A DNA stretch of 64,000 nt, from assembly GCF_022549495.1 (NCBI RefSeq), contig NZ_JAKZGD010000007.1:1-64000 (forward strand), written 5' to 3'. This DNA comes from Acinetobacter sp. ANC 4805 (lineage in GTDB: Bacteria > Pseudomonadota > Gammaproteobacteria > Pseudomonadales > Moraxellaceae). Position numbers and translations under genes: made by a program. The notes under the pieces were generated by a model. That model was not told the DNA's origin. It worked only from the letters and a program-made list of their open reading frames with translations, and ran no database searches. Below, in pieces: positions 48,852-57,211 of this stretch (its first letter is position 1; every line of letters starts with the position of its first letter).

Positions 48852-49877
48852 TTACAAATACGGGTCTTTGCGCCAGTTACTTGGGCTACGACCACTCCAA
48901 CGCTTAAATGCACGGCTAAAGTTGGCTACATCAGAATAACCCAGTTCATCAGCAATTTGTTCCAAACTATAATCGGTTCGTGACAGTAAGGAAGTTGCAT
49001 GGCGATAACGAACTTCATCAACTAGGGTGGAGAAGGAGGTTCCTTCTGCTGCTAATTGACGTTTTAAAGTGCGGTCAGACATATGCAAACGATCAGCAAC
49101 ACTTTCAATGCTTAAATAATGTTGTTCCGAATTGGTCAAAATATCACGAACACGCATTGCGAGACGACGACGTTCGCCTAAAGCTGATAATTCAGTTTCA
49201 CATTGATTAATCGCAATTTGGCTCGCAATCGGATCTGCATTAACCATTTTCAAACCGAGGTATTTTTTATCAAAGCTTGAAATTAAATGTGGCTGATTAA
49301 AGCGCACCGTACTGGTTAGTTTGTCGCGGTATTTATCAAATCCAGCGGGCTCAGGAAAATCTAAATCAACTTCACCATTTAAATCTTCAATTCCAGTAAG
49401 GGCTTTTGCCATGGTCATAATACCAATGGTTAAGCCTAAAATAATTTCACTACGCAGAGGCTCAACTTCAATATCACATTGTAATTGTAATGTGGCTTTA
49501 GGACCAAAGGTAGAGAAATAGAGCTGTAAAAAAGGCAAGCGTAATTGAATAAAACGGCTTGCTAGTGCAATAGCATCGGTAATGTCATGTGCAGTCATAA
49601 TGGCATAGCCAATAAAACCATGAATCGAAATACGCATTTGCGTACCCAAATGAAAGCCGAGTGTACTTTCACCTGTGAGGCGCAAGGAATGCTTCACCAA
49701 CTCATTCGCGATTGGTGTTGGAATTCTATAGTTTGGATCAGCCAGTTGTTCGCTCGTTAAATGAAAGGGAGCAAATAAAGTTTCGTCGCTATATCCCCAG
49801 CGAGAAACAACGTCTAATAGTAATAAGCCATAGACGCCTGGTATACCTTGATCTTGACGAGTTGAGGTTGTTTTCAT
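48852..49877 (-). CDS. AraC family regulator (OruR/ArgR-like, arabinose-binding-type sensor)
   Basis: 341 residues. The N-terminal ~200 residues match the 'Arabinose_bd' sensor of AraC-type regulators (GYSDETLFAPFHLTSEQLAD; STLGFHLGTQMRISIHGFIG). The C-terminal double HTH follows (LSIESVADRLHMSDRTLKRQ; YSLEQIADELGYSDVANFSR, ending AFKRWSGRSPSNWRK). Targets unknown; its own operon neighbour on the right (MaoC/ABC) is on the same strand but 130 bp away. Confidence 0.87.
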   Translation of the reverse strand: MKTTSTRQDQGIPGVYGLLLLDVVSRWGYSDETLFAPFHLTSEQLADPNYRIPTPIANELVKHSLRLTGESTLGFHLGTQMRISIHGFIGYAIMTAHDITDAIALASRFIQLRLPFLQLYFSTFGPKATLQLQCDIEVEPLRSEIILGLTIGIMTMAKALTGIEDLNGEVDLDFPEPAGFDKYRDKLTSTVRFNQPHLISSFDKKYLGLKMVNADPIASQIAINQCETELSALGERRRLAMRVRDILTNSEQHYLSIESVADRLHMSDRTLKRQLAAEGTSFSTLVDEVRYRHATSLLSRTDYSLEQIADELGYSDVANFSRAFKRWSGRSPSNWRKDPYL

Positions 49878-50010
49878 GTGCTTTCCGTGGCGCTCATCAA
49901 TTTTGCCAATATCTTTTAAACATTTAAGTCCTAAACATATTTACATGAAATAAAATAATCAATCATAAAAATTGTTGGACAAGGAGCCGAGTCCCATTAA
50001 TATTCAAAAA

Positions 50011-50451
50011 TCAACTTGGTTTTCTAAAGACCATAATTTTGGTTGTTGATATTAATAGCACATCACCATGTTGGTTCAAAGCTTGAGTAACGTAACTGAC
50101 GATACCACGATCAGTTTTGGTTTTAGATGGCACAATCGCAGTAATCTCAATTTCGACATGAATTTTATCGCCAACACGAGTAGGGCGAGGCCAACGAAGG
50201 CTAGATTCAGAACCCAGTAATCCGCCTGCGATCGGGAAGCACTCTGTCCATAAACGCATGGTTACTGCTGAAGTATGCCAGCCACTTGCTGCTAAACCTT
50301 GAAAAATAGGATGTTGTTCAGCTGCGTGTTCATCTAAATGAAAGGGCTGAGGGTCGTATAGGCTCGCAAATTGTTTAACTTCTTCAAGTGTCATTTCATA
50401 GTCACGGCTGATGAAACGATCTCCAATATTTAAGTCTTCTAAATACAACAT
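50011..50451 (-). CDS. MaoC-like dehydratase (hot-dog fold)
   Basis: 146 residues. R-hydratase-like single hot-dog domain; the hydratase signature is visible as FASLYDPQPFHLDEHAAEQH (catalytic Asp and His) followed by FQGLAASGWHTSAVTMRLWT. Probably hydrates enoyl-CoA or a related thioester. Its ATG shares one base with the stop of the ABC exporter upstream, so they are translationally coupled although functionally unlinked on present knowledge. Confidence 0.88.
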   Translation of the reverse strand: MLYLEDLNIGDRFISRDYEMTLEEVKQFASLYDPQPFHLDEHAAEQHPIFQGLAASGWHTSAVTMRLWTECFPIAGGLLGSESSLRWPRPTRVGDKIHVEIEITAIVPSKTKTDRGIVSYVTQALNQHGDVLLISTTKIMVFRKPS

Positions 50452-52301
50452 TATTCTGTATCCTGAGCCACCACTCGTTGTTCAACTAAAAAACCGCCTG
50501 TTTGACGTTTCCATAGTTGAGCATACAAGCCATCATTTGCAATAAGTTCCTCATGTGTACCTTGTTCTGCAATTTTGCCTTGATCAAGGACAATGAGGCG
50601 ATCCATTTGAGCAATAGTAGATAAACGGTGCGCAATTGCAATGACCGTTTTGCCAACCATTAAGTCATTTAAACTGCTTTGAATTGCGGCTTCAACTTCT
50701 GAGTCGAGTGCGCTGGTTGCCTCATCTAAAATCAGAATTGGTGCATCTTTTAGAAAAACTCTTGAAATTGCAATACGTTGGCGTTGCCCACCAGAAAGCT
50801 TTACACCACGTTCGCCGACATAAGCATCAAAACCAACACGACCTTTTTGATCTGTCAATTGTGGAATGAATTCTTCGGCTTTGGCTTTTTTGACAGCAAG
50901 TTGAATTTCGGCCTCAGTTGCATTTGGACGACCATATTTAATATTTTCTGCAACAGTACGATGAAGTAGAGAGGTATCTTGAGTTACAAGTGCAATATTG
51001 GCACGTAAGCTATCTTGTGTGACATCATGAATACTTTGACCATCAATCAAAATGCGACCTTGATTGAGCTTATAGAAATGCAAGAGTAGTTGAATCAGTG
51101 TGGATTTGCCTGCTCCAGAACGCCCAACGATACCAATTTTCTCGCCTGGTTTAATGGTGAGATTAAAATGATCAATGACATTCTTTTGATTATAAGCAAA
51201 ACTCACATCTTCAAAACGAATCTCACCATGTTGAACTTTCAGTTCAGTCGCATCTTTTTTGTCTTGAATTTGAATTGGTTTACCTAGGGTTTTCATCCCA
51301 TCTTGAATGGTGCCGACATTTTCAAAAAGCATCGTGATGTGCCACATAATGAATTCTGCCAAACTATCTAGCTTTAATACCATTGCCGTCGTCGCGGCAA
51401 TGACACCAATCGCAGCTTGACCTTGTGTCCATAACCAAACAGAAGTGCCAATCACGCCAATAAAGAGAAAAGCACTGAGTAAACGAATGCTAATTTGGTA
51501 TTTCACAGCTAAACGCATTTGCTTATAAACAGTGACCATAAACTCTTGCATTGATTCTTTTGCATATTGGCTTTCACGACCAGCATGAGCAAATAATTTC
51601 ACAGTCTGAATATTGGTATAAGCATCTGTAACACGACCGGTCATGATGGCACGAGCATCAGCCTGTTCTTGTGAGATTTTACCTAGACGAGGAATGAAAT
51701 AACCCGCAATTGCGATAAATAATATGAGCCATAAAAATAATGGAATGATTAAAACAGGAGCAATTGAACCCAAGACTAAACTGATGGTAATAAAGTAGAT
51801 CAGTACATAGACCAACATATCACCTAGAATCATCCAAAATTCACGAACTGCTAATGCGGTTTGCATGACTTTGGCAGACAATCGACCTGCAAAATCAGTG
51901 TGAAAGAAGTCTAAACTCTGTTGCAATAATAAATTGTGGAAGCGCCAACGCATTCGCATCGGAAAATTACTAAACAGAACTTGGTGTTTGAGAATGGATT
52001 GCAAACTTACAAAGAAAATATTGGCACATAAAATACTGATGAGAATCGTTAAATTTTGCTGATTAGTCTCTAAAAACGTATTCGGTTGGCTTTTGGTGAG
52101 CCAATCTACCAGTTTACCTATATAAGAAAAGAATAAAGCTTCGAAACTGGCTGCTGCTGCTGTACACGCTATTAGTAAAAAGAGGAAAGGTCTTACGCCT
52201 TGGGTGGATTGCCAAACAAAAGCAAAAAATGTGGTAGGTAATGGTTTGTTTAAGTCTTTGGTTGGGTACGGATCGACTAATTTTTCAAACCATTGCAGCA
52301 T
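50451..52301 (-). CDS. ABC exporter, fused membrane and ATPase domains
   Basis: 616 residues. Type IV (MsbA-like) half-transporter: six TM segments in the first ~340 residues, then the nucleotide-binding domain with Walker A (GIVGRSGAGKSTLIQLLLHF), Q-loop (ALVTQDTSLLHRTVAENI), signature VKLSGGQRQRIAISRVFL, Walker B (APILILDEATSALDSEVEAA) and H-loop (IAIAHRLSTIAQMDRL). Likely works as a homodimer. The substrate cannot be read from sequence. Confidence 0.9.
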   Translation of the reverse strand: MLQWFEKLVDPYPTKDLNKPLPTTFFAFVWQSTQGVRPFLFLLIACTAAAASFEALFFSYIGKLVDWLTKSQPNTFLETNQQNLTILISILCANIFFVSLQSILKHQVLFSNFPMRMRWRFHNLLLQQSLDFFHTDFAGRLSAKVMQTALAVREFWMILGDMLVYVLIYFITISLVLGSIAPVLIIPLFLWLILFIAIAGYFIPRLGKISQEQADARAIMTGRVTDAYTNIQTVKLFAHAGRESQYAKESMQEFMVTVYKQMRLAVKYQISIRLLSAFLFIGVIGTSVWLWTQGQAAIGVIAATTAMVLKLDSLAEFIMWHITMLFENVGTIQDGMKTLGKPIQIQDKKDATELKVQHGEIRFEDVSFAYNQKNVIDHFNLTIKPGEKIGIVGRSGAGKSTLIQLLLHFYKLNQGRILIDGQSIHDVTQDSLRANIALVTQDTSLLHRTVAENIKYGRPNATEAEIQLAVKKAKAEEFIPQLTDQKGRVGFDAYVGERGVKLSGGQRQRIAISRVFLKDAPILILDEATSALDSEVEAAIQSSLNDLMVGKTVIAIAHRLSTIAQMDRLIVLDQGKIAEQGTHEELIANDGLYAQLWKRQTGGFLVEQRVVAQDTE

Positions 52302-52649
52302 TATGCTTTCCTCTAATAAAGTGCTAATTCAGCTAATTCTGTAGCATATCAGAAAATAAGCTTTGTAAATCATAAAAGAAAAATGCTCACTGGATTGGCG
52401 GTATAACGGTTTTGGTGGGTGCTGTTGGGTCGGAAGATTCTTTTCTATTTTAGTTGTTGTTCATATTATTTTATTATATTAATTTACAAATGGTTAGATT
52501 GAAAAATTCAATTCTAATGTTTGTGATTTAGTCTGTTTTTTATATTGAGTTATTGTGGTGAATTTGGCATTAAAATATAAAATGCTTACATCGCCTTCTA
52601 AATGTATGGTGTATATTCTTTTAAAAGTTCTATTTGAGAGGATAAGTGC
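52302..52649. other. AT-rich intergenic region between divergent ABC exporter and pepD
   Basis: About 350 bp, strongly AT-rich, no coding potential and no clear palindrome. Presumably carries two divergent promoters. Confidence 0.5.
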
Positions 52650-54110
52650 ATGACACAGGTCGATTTTTCTAAATTATCGCCAAAACAGGTTTGGCAACAT
52701 TTTGAGACCTTATGTACGATTCCTCGACCATCGAAGCATGAACAACAATTACGACAGCATTTACAAGATTGGGCGGAACAGCGCAACCTAGAAACTTATG
52801 TCGATGACATAGGTAATTTGATCATTCGAAAAGCCGCAACGGCAGGTAAAGAGCAGGTTACAGGTGTGATTTTGCAAGGTCATCTGGATATGGTGACACA
52901 AGCCAATCGTGGTACCCAGCATGATTTTTTTAAAGACCCAATCCAACCTGTATTAAAAGATGGTTGGCTGATTGCTGAAAATACCACGCTTGGTGCAGAC
53001 AATGGGATAGGGGTTGCACTTGCACTCGCTGTATTAGAATCAAATGATATTGCACATGGGGCAATTGAGGTTTTATTGACCATTGATGAAGAAGCGGGTA
53101 TGAGTGGTGCCCGTTTACTTGAGTCAGGGATTTTAAAAGGTCAGTGGTTATTTAATATTGATACCGAAGAATGGGGTGAGCTTTATCTTGGTTGTGCAGG
53201 CAGTATTGACCTCGAAGTACAACAACCATTGGAATATGTCACTGCTCCTACAGATATGATCTATGTTGACCTATTGGTCACGGGTCTAAAAGGCGGTCAC
53301 TCTGGTGTGGATATTCATTTAGGTCGCGGCAATGCCAATGTAATTTTAGCCAATTTCCTCAATGACTATTTAGCACAATCAAATGTCCGACTGGTTGAAT
53401 TTGTAGGAGGTACAGCACGGAATGCGATTCCTAGAGAAGCTGTTGCAACGATTGCGATTCAAGCAGAACGACTGGCTGATTTGGAAAAAGCACTTCTAGT
53501 CACACAAACTGAATGGCAGCAAAAACTAGAGAGTATTGATGATCAGATCCGAATCACAGTACAGCAAAATACCAATCAGATTGATGAAGTGATTGCACTA
53601 GCTCATCAACAAGCTTGGTTGCAAGTATTAGCAACGTGTCCTTATGGTATTGCTGAATGGAGTTCGGCTTTAGCTGATGTGGTTGAAACCTCGAATAATA
53701 TTGGCGTGGTGAAGCTTACTAAAGATGAAGCGAAAACCTTAATTATGGTTCGTTCGATGGTGAATCAGGAAGCGGTAACATTTGCTCAGAATATTCAGCG
53801 GCACTTTGCCAGTTTTGAGATTCAATCTGAATTAACGCCGTTGGTATCAGGTTGGACACCAAATCCAGATTCGGCTGCATTGAAATGTTTGCAACAGGCT
53901 TATCAATCTGCATTTGATATTGAACCCAATCTAAAAGTCATTCATGCAGGTTTGGAGTGTGGCATTATTGCGGAACATTATCCTGATTTGCAGATGGTAT
54001 CGTTTGGCCCTGATATTCAAGGGGCACATGCACCAGGTGAGCGAGTTAAAGTAGATACTGTAGAGAAATGCTGGAAGTTACTGGTGACTGCATTGGAAAG
54101 TGTGAAGTAA
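52650..54110 (+). CDS. pepD: Aminoacyl-histidine dipeptidase (cytosolic nonspecific dipeptidase)
   Basis: 486 residues. M20C metallopeptidase that cleaves Xaa-His and other dipeptides in the cytosol. Family segments: VWQHFETLCTIPRPSKHEQQ, VILQGHLDMVTQ (first zinc His and Asp), GADNGIGVALALAVLES (bridging Asp), LTIDEEAGMSGARLL (catalytic Glu pair), NIDTEEWGELYLGCAGSIDL, GLKGGHSGVDIHLGRGNAN and IHAGLECGIIAEHYPDLQMV. GAGAGG precedes the ATG. Confidence 0.95.
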   Translation: MTQVDFSKLSPKQVWQHFETLCTIPRPSKHEQQLRQHLQDWAEQRNLETYVDDIGNLIIRKAATAGKEQVTGVILQGHLDMVTQANRGTQHDFFKDPIQPVLKDGWLIAENTTLGADNGIGVALALAVLESNDIAHGAIEVLLTIDEEAGMSGARLLESGILKGQWLFNIDTEEWGELYLGCAGSIDLEVQQPLEYVTAPTDMIYVDLLVTGLKGGHSGVDIHLGRGNANVILANFLNDYLAQSNVRLVEFVGGTARNAIPREAVATIAIQAERLADLEKALLVTQTEWQQKLESIDDQIRITVQQNTNQIDEVIALAHQQAWLQVLATCPYGIAEWSSALADVVETSNNIGVVKLTKDEAKTLIMVRSMVNQEAVTFAQNIQRHFASFEIQSELTPLVSGWTPNPDSAALKCLQQAYQSAFDIEPNLKVIHAGLECGIIAEHYPDLQMVSFGPDIQGAHAPGERVKVDTVEKCWKLLVTALESVK

Positions 54111-54127
54111 CGAAGTTAATTCTGAGA

Positions 54128-54697
54128 TCAGACCAATGATCCTGTCTTGGTTTGATCAATCAGTGATAAATATTGAGTTGGTACATGTGTTATGAGCCAT
54201 ACACCATTTTCTGCTTGATAAAACGTAAAGCCATCTTTGTACATTTGTACTGTGTCAATCAGGAATAAAATGGGCTTTCCATAACGTTGACCGACATCGA
54301 GCGCCGTTTCTTTATGTTCACTGAGATGGACATAATGACGCTGTCCCGCAATTAGGCCTTGTGCCTGAATTGATTCCATAAATCGACTGGCTGTACCATG
54401 ATATAAATGTTGAGGTGGTTCAATTGCAATCATCTCTCTTTGTACGGTAGGGGTTGAATGACCTTGTACTGCACGAATATTTAAACCATCGTCTGAAATT
54501 TGAAAGCGCTTCTTGTCACATTGCGCCACAATTGTTTGGATTAATTCATTATCCAAAAATGTATTGTGTTGTTGTGCTGCTTCAATGAGTTCAGCAATCT
54601 TTACCCAACCTTCTTGATCGAGTTGAAGCCCGATTTGCTCAGGTTTATGTCTTAGGATTAAACTTAAGAATTTACTGATTTGTGTATGTGTTTTCAT
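54128..54697 (-). CDS. kptA: RNA 2'-phosphotransferase KptA/Tpt1
   Basis: 189 residues. Removes an internal RNA 2'-phosphate by transfer to NAD+, the final step after fungal/plant-type ligation. Tpt1 landmarks: SKFLSLILRHKPEQIGLQLD, GWVKIAELIEAAQ, KKRFQISDDGLNIRAVQGHS, and the ADP-ribosylase-like half LYHGTASRFMESIQAQGLIA, HYVHLSEHKETALDVGQRYG. Last gene of the sigma-54-driven rtcB operon, 12 bp after rtcA. Its presence with RtcB (which leaves no 2'-phosphate) suggests a further repair route or capture of 2'-phosphorylated ends. Confidence 0.92.
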   Translation of the reverse strand: MKTHTQISKFLSLILRHKPEQIGLQLDQEGWVKIAELIEAAQQHNTFLDNELIQTIVAQCDKKRFQISDDGLNIRAVQGHSTPTVQREMIAIEPPQHLYHGTASRFMESIQAQGLIAGQRHYVHLSEHKETALDVGQRYGKPILFLIDTVQMYKDGFTFYQAENGVWLITHVPTQYLSLIDQTKTGSLV

Positions 54698-54709
54698 TTC
54701 TAATCTTCA

Positions 54710-55759
54710 TTATTTAACGTGTACATTGACTTGAAATTGAGTTTGTCCAAGTTCGATAAACTCAATATTACAATCAATAAATTTTTCAATCATCGCTGCT
54801 TGGGTGCGAGTATGTTCACTGATGCATTGAGCAGTAAAACGACCACCTTGACCCAATGCTAAAGGTAACAAGAGCTGATCTGCTAAATACTCATCAACGG
54901 CTGCTTTTGAGTTTAGATAATATTTGACGTCCTCAGCTAAATTGTTTGCAATTTGTTCTGCACTTTTACGCATTTCACCTAGGGCTGTAAATAGTTGGGT
55001 GTGATGCTGATGTTCAACTTTGACATAAACAGTATTGCCTTGGCTGATTCCCTTTAAATGAAAGTGCTGCTGAGAATTGAGTGTTAACCTTTTATTTAAA
55101 GTCGCTAATTCTCGTTGTACGATTTGCGCTTCTTCTGAAAGATTCAGCACCGCTGCAAAAGCCTCGATGGTCTGTAATGAACCACAATCTAATAAATCTA
55201 GTTTCTCACGGTTTAGCCATGGTTGAATGTTGACTTGTATTTCTCCCGCGCCAATTGGAAAGAAACCTGCTTTGTTTAATGTGAAATCGACACCAATTCC
55301 TAGCTTTTTTAGGCAAGGCAAAAAACAATGCTCAATAAAATCAGCAGTTGGTGCAAGTGGATTATGTGTACCACCAGAGATGGTGAGTTCACTGGCTTCA
55401 TTTTGTAATAGTAAAGCAGGCAGTAATGTTTGCAAAACGAGTGTGGTACTTCCTGCCGAACCGATTTGAAATTGGTATTTTCCACTTTGCACATGTTGTG
55501 GCGCAAAGTACAAACGTTGGCTATGTAGTTCAGCACCTTCAATATAAGCTTGGCTGATATGTTGAGATGCCTGTACACAGACTAAATGTTGACGCATCAG
55601 ACCTGATTTTTTACGTCCAGCCCGAATGTTGATTAATTCAAATGCCTGACCTGTAATCATTGAAAGGGCAAGGGCGGTTCTTAAAATTTGCCCGCCACCT
55701 TCGCCTTGTGAACCATCAATTTGAATGGTTGCTGGCATATTTGCCAAAGCTTTATTCAC
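54710..55759 (-). CDS. rtcA: RNA 3'-terminal phosphate cyclase
   Basis: 349 residues. Converts RNA 3'-phosphates (and 2'-phosphates) to 2',3'-cyclic phosphates through an AMP-RNA intermediate. Signature QIDGSQGEGGGQILRTALAL near the start, RAGRKKSGLMRQHLVCVQAS, GAGEIQVNIQP, and the C-terminal HTRTQAAMIEKF with the histidine expected to carry AMP. The start is GTG with AAGGA 8 nt upstream; a downstream ATG (MPATIQ) is less well placed. Preceded by a structured 194-nt leader element and part of the rtcB-kptA run. Confidence 0.92.
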   Translation of the reverse strand: MNKALANMPATIQIDGSQGEGGGQILRTALALSMITGQAFELINIRAGRKKSGLMRQHLVCVQASQHISQAYIEGAELHSQRLYFAPQHVQSGKYQFQIGSAGSTTLVLQTLLPALLLQNEASELTISGGTHNPLAPTADFIEHCFLPCLKKLGIGVDFTLNKAGFFPIGAGEIQVNIQPWLNREKLDLLDCGSLQTIEAFAAVLNLSEEAQIVQRELATLNKRLTLNSQQHFHLKGISQGNTVYVKVEHQHHTQLFTALGEMRKSAEQIANNLAEDVKYYLNSKAAVDEYLADQLLLPLALGQGGRFTAQCISEHTRTQAAMIEKFIDCNIEFIELGQTQFQVNVHVK

Positions 55760-55787
55760 TTCTATTTTCCTTATTTTCTAATTAAAT

Positions 55788-55981
55788 GAACATACTGTCA
55801 GTACATGGTGATGCGAAGTAACGCGTGACTTTGCTTTTTTGGCAAAGGTTTGCTAGGTACATGGTGCTGAGCCTAATCAGTGAAGATTGATGCACGGCTC
55901 ACATGCTGCCATAGCCGCCTGAATTATTTTCAATCCCTCAGATCGGAGTAAAGCGGGATATTGTACTCGCCCAGTATGTTC
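55788..55981 (-). ncRNA. Candidate structured RNA element in the rtcA leader
   Basis: A 10-bp perfect outer inverted repeat (GAACATACTG / CAGTATGTTC), an asymmetric internal loop and a second 5-bp helix (AGTAC/GTACT) enclose about 160 nt that is visibly richer in G and C than its flanks. It contains further hairpins: TGAGCC/GGCTCA, ATCCC/GGGAT and TTTGC/GCAAA. A 10-nt direct repeat (GTACATGGTG on the plus strand) occurs at 55801 and 55857. No open frame spans it. It ends 29 bp before rtcA. Strand assigned from the operon direction. The layout (outer helix, asymmetric loop, inner helix) echoes the Y-like RNAs of the array at 59425-60318, but the core motif is not shared. Could also be a leader regulator. 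Confidence 0.5.
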
Positions 55982-56019
55982 AAACTGGTATTGTGAAATA
56001 AATCCACAAAATCTGTTGT

Positions 56020-56478
56020 CTATTCAACTAAATCAATCTGCCAATTGACAGCTTGAATTTTGATATTTAAGTCACGTAATTTTGCACTGATATCATCCGC
56101 CTGTTTTTGCAGGCTAGAAACAGGGATGACTTTTTGCCATTTAATTTCGCGTGCGCTATAACGATCAGGTTCACGATGTGTATTGGCAATCGCATCAATG
56201 AGAATCTTATGCTGTTCAGCATAACTATCCCGCAAGCTTAATAGGGACAGCAGAATTTTGCCATCCTCCAACTTTGCTTGCGCATTGGTCAAATGAATAC
56301 GACAAATCAACTGATTGCTTTCGTGGGTTAAAGCAAATACCTGTTTGATCAGTTCATTTGGATCTTCGCTAGGTTCATCGCCATCTTGTACCAATACATT
56401 GGCATTGATCCGTTGTTTTAATGAAGCGAGCTTTTTATGTTGATCGCTTCGCAGTAAAAGTGCTTCTGCGAGTTTCAT
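56020..56478 (-). CDS. DIP1984 family protein
   Basis: 152 residues, all-helical. Matches the conserved DIP1984 family from its start (MKLAEALLLRSDQHKKLASL) through the GDEPSEDPNEL loop, RIHLTNAQAKLEDGK, the DRYSAREIKW motif, and LQKQADDISAKLRDLNIKIQ to the NWQIDL end. Molecular function unknown. It lies inside the RNA-repair operon between the HEPN-motif gene and rtcA; whether it acts in repair is not shown by the sequence. Confidence 0.85.
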   Translation of the reverse strand: MKLAEALLLRSDQHKKLASLKQRINANVLVQDGDEPSEDPNELIKQVFALTHESNQLICRIHLTNAQAKLEDGKILLSLLSLRDSYAEQHKILIDAIANTHREPDRYSAREIKWQKVIPVSSLQKQADDISAKLRDLNIKIQAVNWQIDLVE

Positions 56479-56527
56479 TGTTGTACCTTTTTATTGAAAT
56501 TGAATATCAAGTCAATTTATTAAGATA

Positions 56528-57148
56528 TTAGACTCTATTTAAAGCAATCCCACTTTTTTCTAGTTCTAACGACATTTCATAAATTGCCCATACTAATGAT
56601 ATATCAGGATTTTTTTCATCTATATGATGGATTCTTTTGAGAAAGCGAATAAAGTCAAGTATCTTTAGATTGTTTAATGATGAAATACCAAGGATTTTTT
56701 CGCAAAGAGAAATTAATTCTGATCGAGGGGTAAAATCTTTGGTATTATCATCCATAGGATGTGTGGCGTAACAATTTCTATATTTTTTTATATCATCCGT
56801 ATAATATTCTGAAATAAATTTATTAAATCTTATTTGAGAGTTAGGGCAATATCTTCTTAATAATTTCCCACAACCACTTTTTTGGATAGCTTCAGCAAAT
56901 CGGCAGATATTTAAAATAATATTATGAAATGCAACTTTTGCCATAGTGTTAATAGTATTAGGATTTCCACTTTTTATTTCAGTAGTAATAAGCCCCTCAT
57001 ATTCTATAAAAGAATCAAACCCTCTAGCCTCCAGTGTTGCTTCAACGAGTCCGATAATTGCAAAATCAGCTTGTAACTCAAGTGAAATATCTTGTAGATA
57101 GTAGAATAGTTGGGATAATTTTGAGTTATCTTCTGAAGAAGTATTCAT
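56528..57148 (-). CDS. HEPN-motif protein, predicted RNase or RNA-binding
   Basis: 206 residues from the ATG at 57148 (AGGA 8 nt upstream; the frame extends 13 codons further). Predicted all-helical, no family recognised with certainty. It contains R124-N-C-Y-A-T-H130, the RN-x4-H motif that defines HEPN nucleases, on a helix preceded by a Tyr/Lys-rich stretch (YYTDDIKKYRNCYATH). Its base composition is more AT-rich than rtcB and rtcA (frequent ATA, AAT and TTA codons), hinting at later insertion into the operon. Could be a HEPN toxin-like RNase or a non-catalytic relative such as an MAE_28990/AbiV-like protein. Confidence 0.6.
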   Translation of the reverse strand: MNTSSEDNSKLSQLFYYLQDISLELQADFAIIGLVEATLEARGFDSFIEYEGLITTEIKSGNPNTINTMAKVAFHNIILNICRFAEAIQKSGCGKLLRRYCPNSQIRFNKFISEYYTDDIKKYRNCYATHPMDDNTKDFTPRSELISLCEKILGISSLNNLKILDFIRFLKRIHHIDEKNPDISLVWAIYEMSLELEKSGIALNRV

Positions 57149-57211
57149 GTTGTAGATCCTGATATAGTTTATGCTTCGAAGAAGCATTTGAATTAAATTT
57201 TGTAAATTAGT

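Noticed and set aside
55788..55981. MITE-like mobile element because of terminal inverted repeats
   Set aside because: No target-site duplication at the ends (flanks ATTAAA and AACTGG) and no second copy in the window; a structured leader or ncRNA is more likely, though a genome search is needed.
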